A stretch of DNA of 7,047 bases. It comes from Parafilimonas sp. (GTDB taxonomy: Bacteria; Bacteroidota; Bacteroidia; Chitinophagales; Chitinophagaceae). Positions 1-6,820 of this stretch are shown here, one piece after another; the stretch's first letter is position 1; every line of letters starts with the position of its first letter. The notes under the pieces are model-generated. The model did no database searches and was not told the DNA's origin. It worked only from the letters and a program-made list of their open reading frames with translations. The stretch is taken from the NCBI GenBank assembly GCA_023251275.1, contig JAHEZC010000140.1, positions 1 to 7,047 on the forward strand, written 5' to 3'. The translations under genes were made by a program, and so were the position numbers.

Positions 1-549
1 CCAAAAGCGATGCAGGATGAAGACTCTCCCCTGAATTTTACCATGGAGGGTTATAAAGGCCTCCCTCCTTCATCTATGATTCCTTTCTTCTGGTCCCCGG
101 GATGGAACTCAGTTCAATCTGTTACGAAGTACCAGGACGAACCGGGAGGTCATTTGCGCGGAGGAGACCCGGGCGTAAAGTTATTCAAAGAAAAAAATGG
201 AGCATTTCCCTCCTTTTTTAAAGATATCCCTGAAGCTTTCGTGGTAAGAACTAAAAATTGGTTGTTGTTGCCGCAACATCATGCACTCGGTTCAGGTGAA
301 CTGAGTATTTACACAAAAGCCATTGACGAACTTTCACCAAAACCATTTGTTACATTATCATCTCACGATGCAAAAGAAATAGGTGCAGAAAATGATTCAA
401 TGATAAAATTAATAGCAGATAAAAAAGAATATACACTTCCATTAAAAATAAACAAAGAATTGAGCAACGGAGTAGCTCTTGCCTCGGCGGGTTTGCGCGG
501 GATGATGGCAATGAGTTGGGGAACATGGGTAAGAATTGAAAAAGTTTAA
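1..549 (+). CDS. nuoG: NADH-quinone oxidoreductase subunit G, C-terminal part (5' end outside window)
   Basis: This is the last 182 codons of the large iron-sulfur subunit of complex I. The frame is open from base 1 and ends at TAA 547-549; the ATG at base 10 is an internal Met, not a start. NuoG sits in the peripheral arm and carries electrons from the NADH/FMN module toward NuoI. The cluster-binding N-terminus is outside the window. What is visible is the end of the molybdopterin-oxidoreductase-like region, with the motif SPGWNS (about residues 32-37) followed by KYQDEPGGHLRGGDPGVKLF, which closely matches E. coli NuoG. After it (about residues 87-172) comes a small beta-rich domain, with LLLPQHH, DAKEIGAENDS and GVALASAGLRG, like the C-terminal barrel of molybdopterin oxidoreductases. 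In complex I this domain holds no molybdenum cofactor (family knowledge). nuoH follows after 30 bases. Confidence 0.95.
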   Translation, partial: PKAMQDEDSPLNFTMEGYKGLPPSSMIPFFWSPGWNSVQSVTKYQDEPGGHLRGGDPGVKLFKEKNGAFPSFFKDIPEAFVVRTKNWLLLPQHHALGSGELSIYTKAIDELSPKPFVTLSSHDAKEIGAENDSMIKLIADKKEYTLPLKINKELSNGVALASAGLRGMMAMSWGTWVRIEKV

Positions 550-579
550 GCTGAATGACCACAGAATAAACCATTTATT

Positions 580-1536
580 ATGACTGTAATGCAACATGTA
601 TGGATCGTTCTCGGAGTTTTGTTTGTGCTGCTTAATATTGGAGCCGGGCTTATCTGGGTTGAGAGGAGAATGCTCGCTTTATGGCAGGACAGGCTGGGAC
701 CTAACCGTGCAGGGCCTTTAGGAATTTTAATCGTGCTGGCCGATACTTTAAAATTATTTTTCAAAGAAGACTGGGTTCCGCCCTTTGCAGATAAATGGGT
801 ATTTATCATCGCACCTGCAATTGTAGTTGCGAGTGTGCTGATGAGTTTTGTTGTTATACCCTTTGCTCCAGGTATTGTGGTTGCCGATCTCAACGTAGGC
901 TTATTATTTTTTCTTGCCATGTCCTCCATCGGGGTATATAGTATCGTGCTCGGCGGTTGGGCTTCTAACAACAAGTATGCTTTGCTGGGAGCATTACGCG
1001 GAGCGTCTCAAATGATCGCTTACGAAGTGTTTATGGGTTTGTCATTAATGGGAGTAGTAATGATGACAGGTTCTTTCAAGCTTACTGACATTGTAGAAGC
1101 GCAGAGAGATATGTGGTTTTTTATAAAACAGCCTATTGGTCTTGTTATCTTTTTTATAGCAGGCATTGCAGAGACACATCGTCTCCCTTTTGATATTCCC
1201 GAAGCAGAAAGTGAATTGATTGCCGGGTATCATGCAGAATATTCAGGGATGAAGTTCGGGATGTTTTTCATCGGGGAGTACCTGGGGATCACATTGATTT
1301 CTGCAATGACAGCAACAATATTCTTTGGTGGTTGGTTAGGCCCTGAATTTCTGCCGGGATGGGTATGGTTTTTCACCAAGACTTTTGCTTTTATACTGTT
1401 TTTTATACTGTTGCGGGCATCACTTCCAAGACCACGATATGATCAGTTGATGGAATATGGATGGAAAATATTGCTGCCTTTAGTGTTGGCAAATGTGATG
1501 ATAACAGGAGCAGTATTGTTATGGCTGAAAGGATAG
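580..1536 (+). CDS. nuoH: NADH-quinone oxidoreductase subunit H (membrane, quinone-site subunit)
   Basis: 318-residue integral membrane protein, close to the roughly 325 of E. coli NuoH. It anchors the peripheral arm and forms the membrane side of the quinone chamber and the E-channel. About eight membrane segments are visible (roughly residues 7-27, 73-95, 106-126, 147-163, 182-196, 229-250, 260-280, 296-316). Signature motifs are ERRMLALWQDRLGPNRAGP (28-46), KLFFKEDW (58-65), VADLN (101-105), SNNKY (129-133), the acidic loop ETHRLPFDIPEAESEL (198-213) followed by GYHAEYSGMKFG, and RASLPRPRYDQLM (279-291). E149 in AYEV lies in the conserved proton-path region. The ATG at 580 is chosen because an in-frame TGA lies at 556 and the N-terminal helix fits; ATG 589, codon 4, is possible. 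No Shine-Dalgarno precedes it. nuoG ends 30 bases upstream, and 142 bases separate it from nuoI. Confidence 0.97.
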   Translation: MTVMQHVWIVLGVLFVLLNIGAGLIWVERRMLALWQDRLGPNRAGPLGILIVLADTLKLFFKEDWVPPFADKWVFIIAPAIVVASVLMSFVVIPFAPGIVVADLNVGLLFFLAMSSIGVYSIVLGGWASNNKYALLGALRGASQMIAYEVFMGLSLMGVVMMTGSFKLTDIVEAQRDMWFFIKQPIGLVIFFIAGIAETHRLPFDIPEAESELIAGYHAEYSGMKFGMFFIGEYLGITLISAMTATIFFGGWLGPEFLPGWVWFFTKTFAFILFFILLRASLPRPRYDQLMEYGWKILLPLVLANVMITGAVLLWLKG

Positions 1537-1551
1537 TGAAAAGTAAATCTG

Positions 1552-1583
1552 TTTTGAATTTACCGGTTTATTGAAATTCAAAA
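1552..1583. repeat. Perfect 10-bp inverted repeat (possible RNA hairpin) after nuoH
   Basis: TTTTGAATTT (1552-1561) and its exact reverse complement AAATTCAAAA (1574-1583) flank a 12-base loop, accggtttattg. It begins 15 bases after the nuoH stop. In RNA this could form an AU-rich 10-bp stem. It is not a standard Rho-independent terminator: the stem has one G-C pair and no U tract follows. An mRNA-processing or stability element, or a palindromic protein site, are alternatives. The repeat is directly seen; any function is inference. Confidence 0.55.
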
Positions 1584-1625
1584 GTTTGCAGAAGATTATA
1601 TAGTATGAATAACAGTTTATTGAAA
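1566..1625 (+). repeat. Short direct repeat GTTTATTGAAA in the nuoH-nuoI spacer
   Basis: The 11-mer GTTTATTGAAA occurs at 1566-1576, overlapping the loop and right arm of the inverted repeat, and again at 1615-1625. Start-to-start distance is 49 bases. Both copies are in non-coding DNA. The AT-rich background makes chance plausible, and no function is assigned. Confidence 0.35.
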
Positions 1626-1667
1626 ATAGCATTAATAATAATAAATCGCTACGCCGGTCGGTGGAGT

Positions 1668-1672
1668 GGAGG
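1668..1672 (+). promoter_or_regulatory. Strong Shine-Dalgarno site for nuoI
   Basis: GGAGG lies six bases before ATG 1679, ideal complementarity to the 16S anti-Shine-Dalgarno CCTCC. It decides the nuoI start: a GTG at 1661 would also give an open frame, but the GGAGG would then be inside the coding region. None of the other gene starts in the window has a comparable site. Confidence 0.75.
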
Positions 1673-1678
1673 ATCATT

Positions 1679-2194
1679 ATGATAAGTCATATCCGAACAA
1701 TGTGGTTAACTTTTATACACCTCTTTAAGAAGAAGGTGACGATTCAATATCCTGAAGAGAAAATAAAGTTACACCCGCGCTGGCGTGGGAGGATAGTCCT
1801 GACTACAGACCCCGACGGTGGAGAAAGATGTGTGGGCTGCTATCTCTGCGCAGTGGCATGCCCTGTGGATTGCATAGCATTGCAAGCTACTGAAGATGAG
1901 AATGGAAGACGTTACCCCGAGTTTTTCCGCATCAATTTTTCACGCTGCATTTTTTGTGGCTATTGTGAGGAGGCTTGCCCTACTTATGCCATCCAATTGA
2001 TCCCTGATTTTGAAATGGGAGAATATAACCGGCAAAATCTTGTGTTTGAAAAAGAAGATTTGCTGATTAACAGCCAGGGAAAATATCCCGGTTACAATTT
2101 TTATAAGGTGGCTGGTCTCGATGCGGGTGTAAAAGGAAAAGGCGAAGGTGAAAATGAAGAAGAGCCTGTGGATGTACATAGCTTATTGCCGTAA
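1679..2194 (+). CDS. nuoI: NADH-quinone oxidoreductase subunit I (two 4Fe-4S clusters)
   Basis: 171-residue ferredoxin-like subunit carrying the two tetranuclear clusters (N6a and N6b) that pass electrons to NuoB near the quinone site. Two cysteine motifs are complete: [12 protein letters not shown] (51-62) and [12 protein letters not shown] (90-101). Between them is [11 protein letters not shown] (79-89). The N-terminus (about 1-24) is an amphipathic anchoring segment, followed by YPEEK and the [10 protein letters not shown] stretch. The C-terminus keeps the family strings [20 protein letters not shown] and KYPGYNFY and ends DVHSLLP, nearly the same tail as E. coli NuoI, which marks it as the E. 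coli type. ATG 1679 is chosen over GTG 1661 because of the GGAGG six bases upstream. The protein is about nine residues shorter at its N-terminus than E. coli NuoI (180). The 134-base spacer to nuoJ is AT-rich and shows no gene. Confidence 0.97.
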   Translation: MISHIRTMWLTFIHLFKKKVTIQYPEEKIKLHPRWRGRIVLTTDPDGGERCVGCYLCAVACPVDCIALQATEDENGRRYPEFFRINFSRCIFCGYCEEACPTYAIQLIPDFEMGEYNRQNLVFEKEDLLINSQGKYPGYNFYKVAGLDAGVKGKGEGENEEEPVDVHSLLP

Positions 2195-2328
2195 ATGAGT
2201 ATTTCTTTTGGATGTTCTATTGTGCCTGAGGTTTTTGCAGAAGGGATTAATAATAATAATTGAACAATAAAAAATTTGTGATTGAGAACGACAATTAATT
2301 GATTTCATCATTCACATTTATTCCGAAT
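2195..2328. other. AT-rich spacer between nuoI and nuoJ
   Basis: No gene is visible. It holds TTTGCAGAAG (2234-2243) and ATTAATAATAATAA (2246-2259), both also present in the nuoH-nuoI spacer (1585-1594 and 1631-1644). It also holds the 10-bp palindrome CAATTAATTG (2292-2301) and an imperfect inverted repeat, TGTGATTGA (2277-2285) against TCATTCACA (2307-2315), with one mismatch. A TTG at 2299 is in frame with nuoJ. I see no terminator with a GC-rich stem and no convincing promoter. Confidence 0.4.
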
Positions 2329-2904
2329 ATGCCGCTTTTGTTTTATACATCATCTGTCATTGCCATTCTTGCAACAATTATGGTTATTACCCGGTATCAT
2401 CCTATACATGCCCTGTTATACCTTGTTGTATCATTTCTTGCAGTGGCGATGATTTTTTTATCACTCGGTGCACCATTCGTAGCAGTTTTGGAAGTTATCC
2501 TGTATGCCGGAGCAATAATAGTCTTGTTGATCTTTGTTGTGATGATGCTAAATCTTGGAACCGACACTGCTACGCAGGAAAAACAATGGCTGCAGCCCAA
2601 GGTCTGGATTGGTCCTTCACTGCTGGCTTTAGTTTTACTGTCAGAAATGGTTATTTTATTGATGCAGGGTGACAATGCTGATATGCAGGTTACCCCTGTG
2701 GAAATAAAACAAGTATCTATCTCTTTGTACAAAGAATATATCATTGCATTAGAATTGGCAGGCTTTCTCCTGATGGCAGGGATTGTAGGAGCAGCACATA
2801 TTGGCAAGCACAAGAAAAAGCATTTGCACAGGTTTTTGCAGGAAGAAAATCTGGACGCAGAAAATAAGAAAATGAAACAGGTGGAAGAAACAGTAAACAA
2901 TTAG
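2329..2904 (+). CDS. nuoJ: NADH-quinone oxidoreductase subunit J (membrane)
   Basis: 191-residue membrane subunit (ND6 homologue), part of the link between the quinone site and the pumping subunits. Five membrane segments are visible, at about 2-20, 27-47, 52-75, 90-112 and 135-158. The hallmark third helix, LEVILYAGAIIVLLIFVVMM (54-73), includes E55 and Y59 in the same register as E. coli NuoJ; this helix has the pi-bulge thought to relay conformational change (family knowledge). The start is placed at ATG 2329 because MPLLFYTSSVIAILA aligns residue for residue with the E. coli N-terminus. A TTG at 2299 would add ten residues with no family support. No Shine-Dalgarno is seen. The C-terminus is a charged, Lys/Glu-rich soluble tail of about 30 residues (from 160 on), comparable with the charged tail of E. 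coli NuoJ (184 residues). nuoK starts 33 bases downstream. Confidence 0.95.
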   Translation: MPLLFYTSSVIAILATIMVITRYHPIHALLYLVVSFLAVAMIFLSLGAPFVAVLEVILYAGAIIVLLIFVVMMLNLGTDTATQEKQWLQPKVWIGPSLLALVLLSEMVILLMQGDNADMQVTPVEIKQVSISLYKEYIIALELAGFLLMAGIVGAAHIGKHKKKHLHRFLQEENLDAENKKMKQVEETVNN

Positions 2905-2937
2905 CAACGATGCTTTAATCAAATAATATTTTACCTT

Positions 2938-3246
2938 ATGTCATTCTATAATTCGCAGGCTGTATTAATTGTTGCCGCCATATTATTTGTATTGGGGTTA
3001 ATAGGTGTGCTTACGAGGAAGAATATTATTTTCATTCTTATTTCGATTGAAGTAATGTTAAATGCAGCCGGGCTTGCATTTGTGGCGGCCGGCTCCAGGT
3101 GGGGGCAGCCGGATGGACAGGTAATGTTTCTTTTTATACTTGCAATGGCTGCGTCAGAGGTTTCCGTAGGGCTGGCATTGGTGATGCAGACTTATCATCA
3201 GCATAAAACGCTGGATGCAGAAAAACTGAGAGCGCTCAGGGATTAG
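2938..3246 (+). CDS. nuoK: NADH-quinone oxidoreductase subunit K (membrane)
   Basis: 102-residue, three-helix membrane subunit (ND4L homologue; E. coli has 100). Helices are at about 5-25, 30-52 and 62-84. The two buried glutamates essential for proton movement along the central axis are present: E38 in SIEVMLNAAGLAF (E. coli E36) and E74 in AASEVSVGLAL (E. coli E72). Other family features are the RKN turn (27-29) after helix 1 and the GSRWGQPDGQVMF loop (52-64). The C-terminal tail is short and charged. ATG 2938 fits the family length and lies 33 bases after nuoJ. The leader is AT-rich and lacks a Shine-Dalgarno. A 138-base spacer follows before nuoL. Confidence 0.97.
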   Translation: MSFYNSQAVLIVAAILFVLGLIGVLTRKNIIFILISIEVMLNAAGLAFVAAGSRWGQPDGQVMFLFILAMAASEVSVGLALVMQTYHQHKTLDAEKLRALRD

Positions 3247-3261
3247 AAAACTAAAAATTGT

Positions 3262-3275
3262 AAATAAATATTCAA
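3262..3275 (+). repeat. 14-mer AAATAAATATTCAA, copy 1 (before nuoL)
   Basis: This 14-base word recurs exactly at 6821-6834 before nuoN. Its 10-base core AAATATTCAA also appears in reverse complement at 3357-3366. All copies lie in spacers upstream of antiporter-like subunit genes. It may be AT-rich coincidence. Confidence 0.35.
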
Positions 3276-3366
3276 TCAACAATACGAAGTGCTCATGTGG
3301 ATGATAGGTCGGTGATTGCGAACAAAAATTCAAGCATATATAAAAAAATTTGGGTATTGAATATTT
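3266..3366. repeat. Widely spaced 11-bp inverted repeat in the nuoK-nuoL spacer
   Basis: AAATATTCAAT (3266-3276) and its exact reverse complement ATTGAATATTT (3356-3366) are separated by 79 bases and occupy most of the 138-base nuoK-nuoL spacer. No gene lies between the arms, and I see no GC-rich terminator stem or clear promoter in the spacer. The right arm ends 18 bases before the nuoL ATG. It could be a long-range mRNA pairing, a pair of operator-like sites, the ends of a tiny decayed element, or chance. Confidence 0.4.
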
Positions 3367-3384
3367 CTAACTGAAACAACAGAT

Positions 3385-5274
3385 ATGCACCAATATCTAT
3401 TTCTTATTCCTGCTTTGCCTCTTGCGGGCTTCCTCCTGTTATCACTTGGCGGAAGACATTTATCCAGAAAAATAATAGCATGGATTGGTGTGGGTTCTGT
3501 AAGTGCGGCAGCTATTTTTACCATCATTCTCGGGCTTCAGTTTTTGCAGGCACCACCTCCCGAAGGCTCATATACACAAACATTATGGCAATGGATGAGC
3601 ACTGAAAATTTTTCCTGCGCTATCAATCTAAGGGTTGACGCCCTTTCACTTGTATTCCTCTTTATTATCACATTTGTAGGTGCTCTTATACATATTTATT
3701 CCTCGGCTTTTATGCGGCATGATAGGGATTATGCCCGGTTTTTTGCCAGTATGAATCTTTTTGTATGCGCCATGCTCCTATTGGTGCTTGCTGACAATCT
3801 TGTGCTGATGTACCTCGGATGGGAAGGCGTGGGATTATGCAGTTATCTCCTCATTGGCTTCTGGTACGAAACGCCTGCAAACTGTCATGCGGCCAATAAA
3901 GCATTTTATGTTACCCGTATCGGGGATACGGCCATGGCTATTGGCTTATTCCTTTTATTTAAAGAATTGGGTACCTTAAATATTCCGGAAATTCTTCAGC
4001 AAGCTCCACAGCATTTTACGGCAGCTTCTCCAAACATCACACTGATTGCATTGTTGCTTTTAGCAGGTGGAATGGGTAAATCGGCACAACTTCCCCTTCA
4101 AACCTGGTTGCCTGATGCCATGGCAGGGCCTTCGCCTGTAAGCGCACTTATACATGCAGCAACGATGGTTACTGCAGGTGTTTACCTTATTGCAAGAATG
4201 CATGTAGTGTTTCAGTTATCACCCGTTGCAATGGATGTAACAGCTATAGTCGGCGCTCTTACTTTATTTATCGCAGGTTGCAGCGCTTTGGTGCAAACAG
4301 ATATTAAAAGAATACTGGCCTATTCCACGATCAGCCAGATTGGTTATATGTTTCTTGCATTGGGTGTAGGGGCATGGAGTGCAGCTATCTTTCATTTCTT
4401 TACCCATGCATTTTTTAAAGCGCTCTTATTCCTTGCTGCAGGTGCTATAATTGAATCCCTGCATCATGAGCATGATATATTTAAAATGGGTGGGTTGAGA
4501 AAGAAAATGCCGCTTGTATTCTGGACTTTCCTTGCAGGAGCTGCCGCGTTGGCGGCCTTGCCTCTGATCAGCGCGGGTTTTTTCAGCAAAGACCAGATAT
4601 TGTGGTATGCATGGAGTGCCGGTAACGGAAGCCCAATGCTCTGGTTTGTAGCCCTTGCGGGAGCATTTATCACTGCATTTTATACAACGCGATTAATGAT
4701 CGTTGTTTTTTGGGGTGAAATGAAAACGCATATAGGAGAATATCCTGGCAGGGCGATGACAATCCCGTTGGTTATACTGGCTATTCTAAGTGTAATAGCA
4801 GGGTTTATTGAATGGCCGCATAATATGGTTCATCTCACACTGTTCTCTGATCTCGTTCAAAAAGTTTTACCGGCAACAATGTTGCAGGATGATTTGCCGG
4901 AAGAAATAGTTTTCCAGATCATTGCCGCTGCCACTGCACTCTTTGGTGTTTATACGGGTTATGTCTTTTACCAGGGCAATAAAGCTTTGATAGAAGAATG
5001 GAAACAGTCTTCCGCATTAATGCAGATACGCAACTTTTTATTCAAGGGGTGGGCATTCGACCAGTTGTATGATGCCTTATTTGTGAGGCCGTTTAAATTT
5101 TTGACACGCATTAATAAATCTGATCTGTTTGATAAATTGTACAATGGAATAGCATTGGTCAGCCGGCGCCTGAATCAGCTATTTTCTATTTCTCAAAATG
5201 GTTCGCTCAGGTGGTATATTGTAGGTGTGCTTATTGGTATTATATTCATTTTAACCTTACAATTAATGTTATGA
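3385..5274 (+). CDS. nuoL: NADH-quinone oxidoreductase subunit L (distal antiporter-like proton pump)
   Basis: 629-residue ND5 homologue at the far end of the membrane arm. It is full length for the family and rich in membrane segments. The proton-channel residues fall three positions after their E. coli equivalents: E147 in LGWEGVGLCSY, D181 in RIGD, K232 in GGMGKSAQLPLQTWLPDAM, H257 in SALIHAATMV, K345 in THAFFKALLFLAAG, and K402 in SKDQIL. The stretch HEHDIFKMGGLRKKMP (361-376) is also typical. The C-terminus contains the amphipathic lateral helix region (about 531-600) that braces NuoM and NuoN, then a last membrane helix (about 609-629, WYIVGVLIGIIF). ATG 3385 is the first start that fits; its leader, AACTGAAACAACAGAT, has no Shine-Dalgarno. 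The stop codon overlaps the nuoM start (ATGA at 5271-5274), which implies coupled translation. Confidence 0.98.
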   Translation: MHQYLFLIPALPLAGFLLLSLGGRHLSRKIIAWIGVGSVSAAAIFTIILGLQFLQAPPPEGSYTQTLWQWMSTENFSCAINLRVDALSLVFLFIITFVGALIHIYSSAFMRHDRDYARFFASMNLFVCAMLLLVLADNLVLMYLGWEGVGLCSYLLIGFWYETPANCHAANKAFYVTRIGDTAMAIGLFLLFKELGTLNIPEILQQAPQHFTAASPNITLIALLLLAGGMGKSAQLPLQTWLPDAMAGPSPVSALIHAATMVTAGVYLIARMHVVFQLSPVAMDVTAIVGALTLFIAGCSALVQTDIKRILAYSTISQIGYMFLALGVGAWSAAIFHFFTHAFFKALLFLAAGAIIESLHHEHDIFKMGGLRKKMPLVFWTFLAGAAALAALPLISAGFFSKDQILWYAWSAGNGSPMLWFVALAGAFITAFYTTRLMIVVFWGEMKTHIGEYPGRAMTIPLVILAILSVIAGFIEWPHNMVHLTLFSDLVQKVLPATMLQDDLPEEIVFQIIAAATALFGVYTGYVFYQGNKALIEEWKQSSALMQIRNFLFKGWAFDQLYDALFVRPFKFLTRINKSDLFDKLYNGIALVSRRLNQLFSISQNGSLRWYIVGVLIGIIFILTLQLML

Positions 5275-6743
5275 TACTGGTATGGATGATATCAATACTA
5301 TTGACAGGTGGCCTGCTTTGCTGGCTGGCTGGGCGAAGAAATAATGAATTGGTGAAATGGATTGCACTTCTCACATTACTTGTTGATTTTGTCCTGGTAG
5401 GCAATTTGTGGTTTCAGCACCAGGGAGTGGTGACATCAGGCGCCAGTACATGGTTTATTGATTATAAGATAAACTGGATACCTTCATTCGGTATTAGTTT
5501 TCATGTGGCGGCAGATGGATTAAGCGCCGTAATGCTTGCGCTTACTTTCTTTCTTGGCATACTATCAGTGCTTTGTTCATGGAATGAAATTACTCAACGC
5601 ACAGGGTTTTATTACTTCAACCTGCTGTGGACACTGGCAGGAATTACCGGCGTGTTTGTAGCCCTCGATCTTTTCCTCTTTTATTTCTTCTGGGAAGTCA
5701 TGCTGGTGCCTATGTATTTTCTTATCGCTATCTGGGGTGATAAAAACCGCCGGTATGCTGCTTACAAATTTTTCATTTTCACACAGGCTGGTGGCCTGCT
5801 CATGCTTATCTCTATTCTTACGCTATACTTTATACATGCATCGCAAACCGGAACATATTCATACGATTATTTTGATTTACTCAATACCAAACCTGAGCCA
5901 TCAACGGCAAAGTGGATTATGATGGGATTTATGATCGCTTTTGTTATCAAATTGCCGGTAGTGCCTTTTCACAACTGGTTGCCTGATGCGCATAGTGAAG
6001 CACCCACTGCGGGCAGCCTGATATTAGCAGGTTTATTATTGAAAACAGGAGCGTATGGCATTATCCGTTTTGTCTTACCATTATTCCCGCAGGCATCAGC
6101 GGAAATTGCCTGGTGGGCTATGTTGTTTGGCGTGATCGGGATAATATATGGTGCCATGCTTGCTTTTGCACAAACAGATGTTAAACGCCTGATTGCATAT
6201 ACATCAGTTAGTCACATGGGTTTTGTCCTGCTGGGCATTTTTGCTTTTCGTGAAATGGCTATGCAGGGCGTAGTGATGCAAATGGTTACTCATGGTATCA
6301 GCACAGGAGCGTTGTTCGTATTAGCGGGAATGATAAAAGAAAGATTGCATACGAGGGATATTGGGCAAATGGGTGGCCTGTGGACCTCGATGCCTGCAAT
6401 GGGTGGAGTAGCGATGGTATTTACCATGGCTTCACTTGGCTTACCGGCATTGGGAAATTTTGTTGCAGAATTTTTGATCTTGATGGGCACTTTTTTCGTG
6501 AACGTTCCATTCACGGTTATTGCCACCCTCGGATTGGTTTTCTCTGCCCTGTATTCCCTGCGGTTAATGCAAAAAGTTTTTATGGGGCCACCGAAAGAAG
6601 AAAAACATTTAAAAGATTTCAGTACAAGAGAACTTATCATTATGGCAGTGCTAAGCATAAGTATCGTGTTCCTGGGATTATATCCGCAACCGGTGATGGA
6701 CATGGTGAAAGGAGTTGTACTTCACCTGACGATGAGAAGTTAA
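5271..6743 (+). CDS. nuoM: NADH-quinone oxidoreductase subunit M (antiporter-like proton pump)
   Basis: 490-residue ND4 homologue, a proton-translocating subunit between NuoN and NuoL. Key residues are present: E142 in FFWEVMLVPMYFLIA, K227 in VIKLPVVPFHNWLPDAHSEA, H234, K258 in GLLLKTGAYG, and E400 in GNFVAEFL (E. coli E144, K234, K265 and E407). Other markers are WIPSFGIS (69-76), AQTDVKRLIAYTSVSHMGF (300-318) and HTRDIGQMGGLW (360-371). The C-terminus has FLGLYPQP, as in E. coli. The true start is placed at ATG 5271, which overlaps the nuoL stop as ATGA and gives the normal N-terminus MILVWMISIL. An upstream in-frame ATG at 5211 would add 20 residues translated from inside nuoL and has no family support. 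The loop after WGDKNRR (156-161) is about five residues shorter than in E. coli, and the C-terminus is also shorter (E. coli has 509). Confidence 0.97.
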   Translation: MILVWMISILLTGGLLCWLAGRRNNELVKWIALLTLLVDFVLVGNLWFQHQGVVTSGASTWFIDYKINWIPSFGISFHVAADGLSAVMLALTFFLGILSVLCSWNEITQRTGFYYFNLLWTLAGITGVFVALDLFLFYFFWEVMLVPMYFLIAIWGDKNRRYAAYKFFIFTQAGGLLMLISILTLYFIHASQTGTYSYDYFDLLNTKPEPSTAKWIMMGFMIAFVIKLPVVPFHNWLPDAHSEAPTAGSLILAGLLLKTGAYGIIRFVLPLFPQASAEIAWWAMLFGVIGIIYGAMLAFAQTDVKRLIAYTSVSHMGFVLLGIFAFREMAMQGVVMQMVTHGISTGALFVLAGMIKERLHTRDIGQMGGLWTSMPAMGGVAMVFTMASLGLPALGNFVAEFLILMGTFFVNVPFTVIATLGLVFSALYSLRLMQKVFMGPPKEEKHLKDFSTRELIIMAVLSISIVFLGLYPQPVMDMVKGVVLHLTMRS

Positions 6744-6750
6744 ATCAGTT

Positions 6751-6779
6751 TTGACACCAGGCAAGCTTCAAAGGATAAT
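6751..6779 (+). promoter_or_regulatory. Possible sigma70-type promoter in front of nuoN
   Basis: TTGACA (6751-6756) is a perfect -35 box. A 17-base spacer (6757-6773) separates it from GATAAT (6774-6779), a five-of-six match to the -10 box. Transcription would start near 6786, about 57 bases before the nuoN ATG. This is the best E. coli-style promoter match I found in the window. If the host is in the Bacteroidota, its main sigma factor prefers a different consensus (TTTG and TAnnTTTG), and no TAnnTTTG is present here, so the match may be accidental. Confidence 0.3.
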
Positions 6780-6820
6780 TGGTAAATAGATGCGTATGAA
6801 ACAGCCGATGCGATTATAAA

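Noticed and set aside
546..974. 142-codon open frame on the minus strand opposite nuoH
   Set aside because: It lies opposite a well-conserved nuoH. Its translation is low-complexity (Ser/Thr/Ile rich) and resembles no family I know, a usual shadow of a hydrophobic membrane gene.
1571..1604. Possible promoter TTGAAA ... TATATAGT after nuoH
   Set aside because: The spacing is 20 bases or more, the -35 match is weak, and it overlaps the inverted repeat. There is no TTTG plus TAnnTTTG pair either.
2397..2900. 167-codon open frame on the minus strand opposite nuoJ
   Set aside because: It overlaps nuoJ along its full length, and its composition follows from nuoJ codons read backward. No motif or independent gene signal is visible.
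2231..3549. Repeated word GTTTTTGCAG (2231-2240, 2832-2841, 3540-3549)
   Set aside because: Two of the three copies are inside nuoJ and nuoL, where TTG CAG or TTT TTG CAG simply encodes Leu-Gln, so this is coincidence and not a regulatory repeat.
6290..6754. Overlapping open frames in nuoM (minus 6290-6703; plus 6380-6754)
   Set aside because: Both are shadows of the conserved 3' part of nuoM. The plus frame only extends 11 bases past the nuoM stop and has no recognisable domain.
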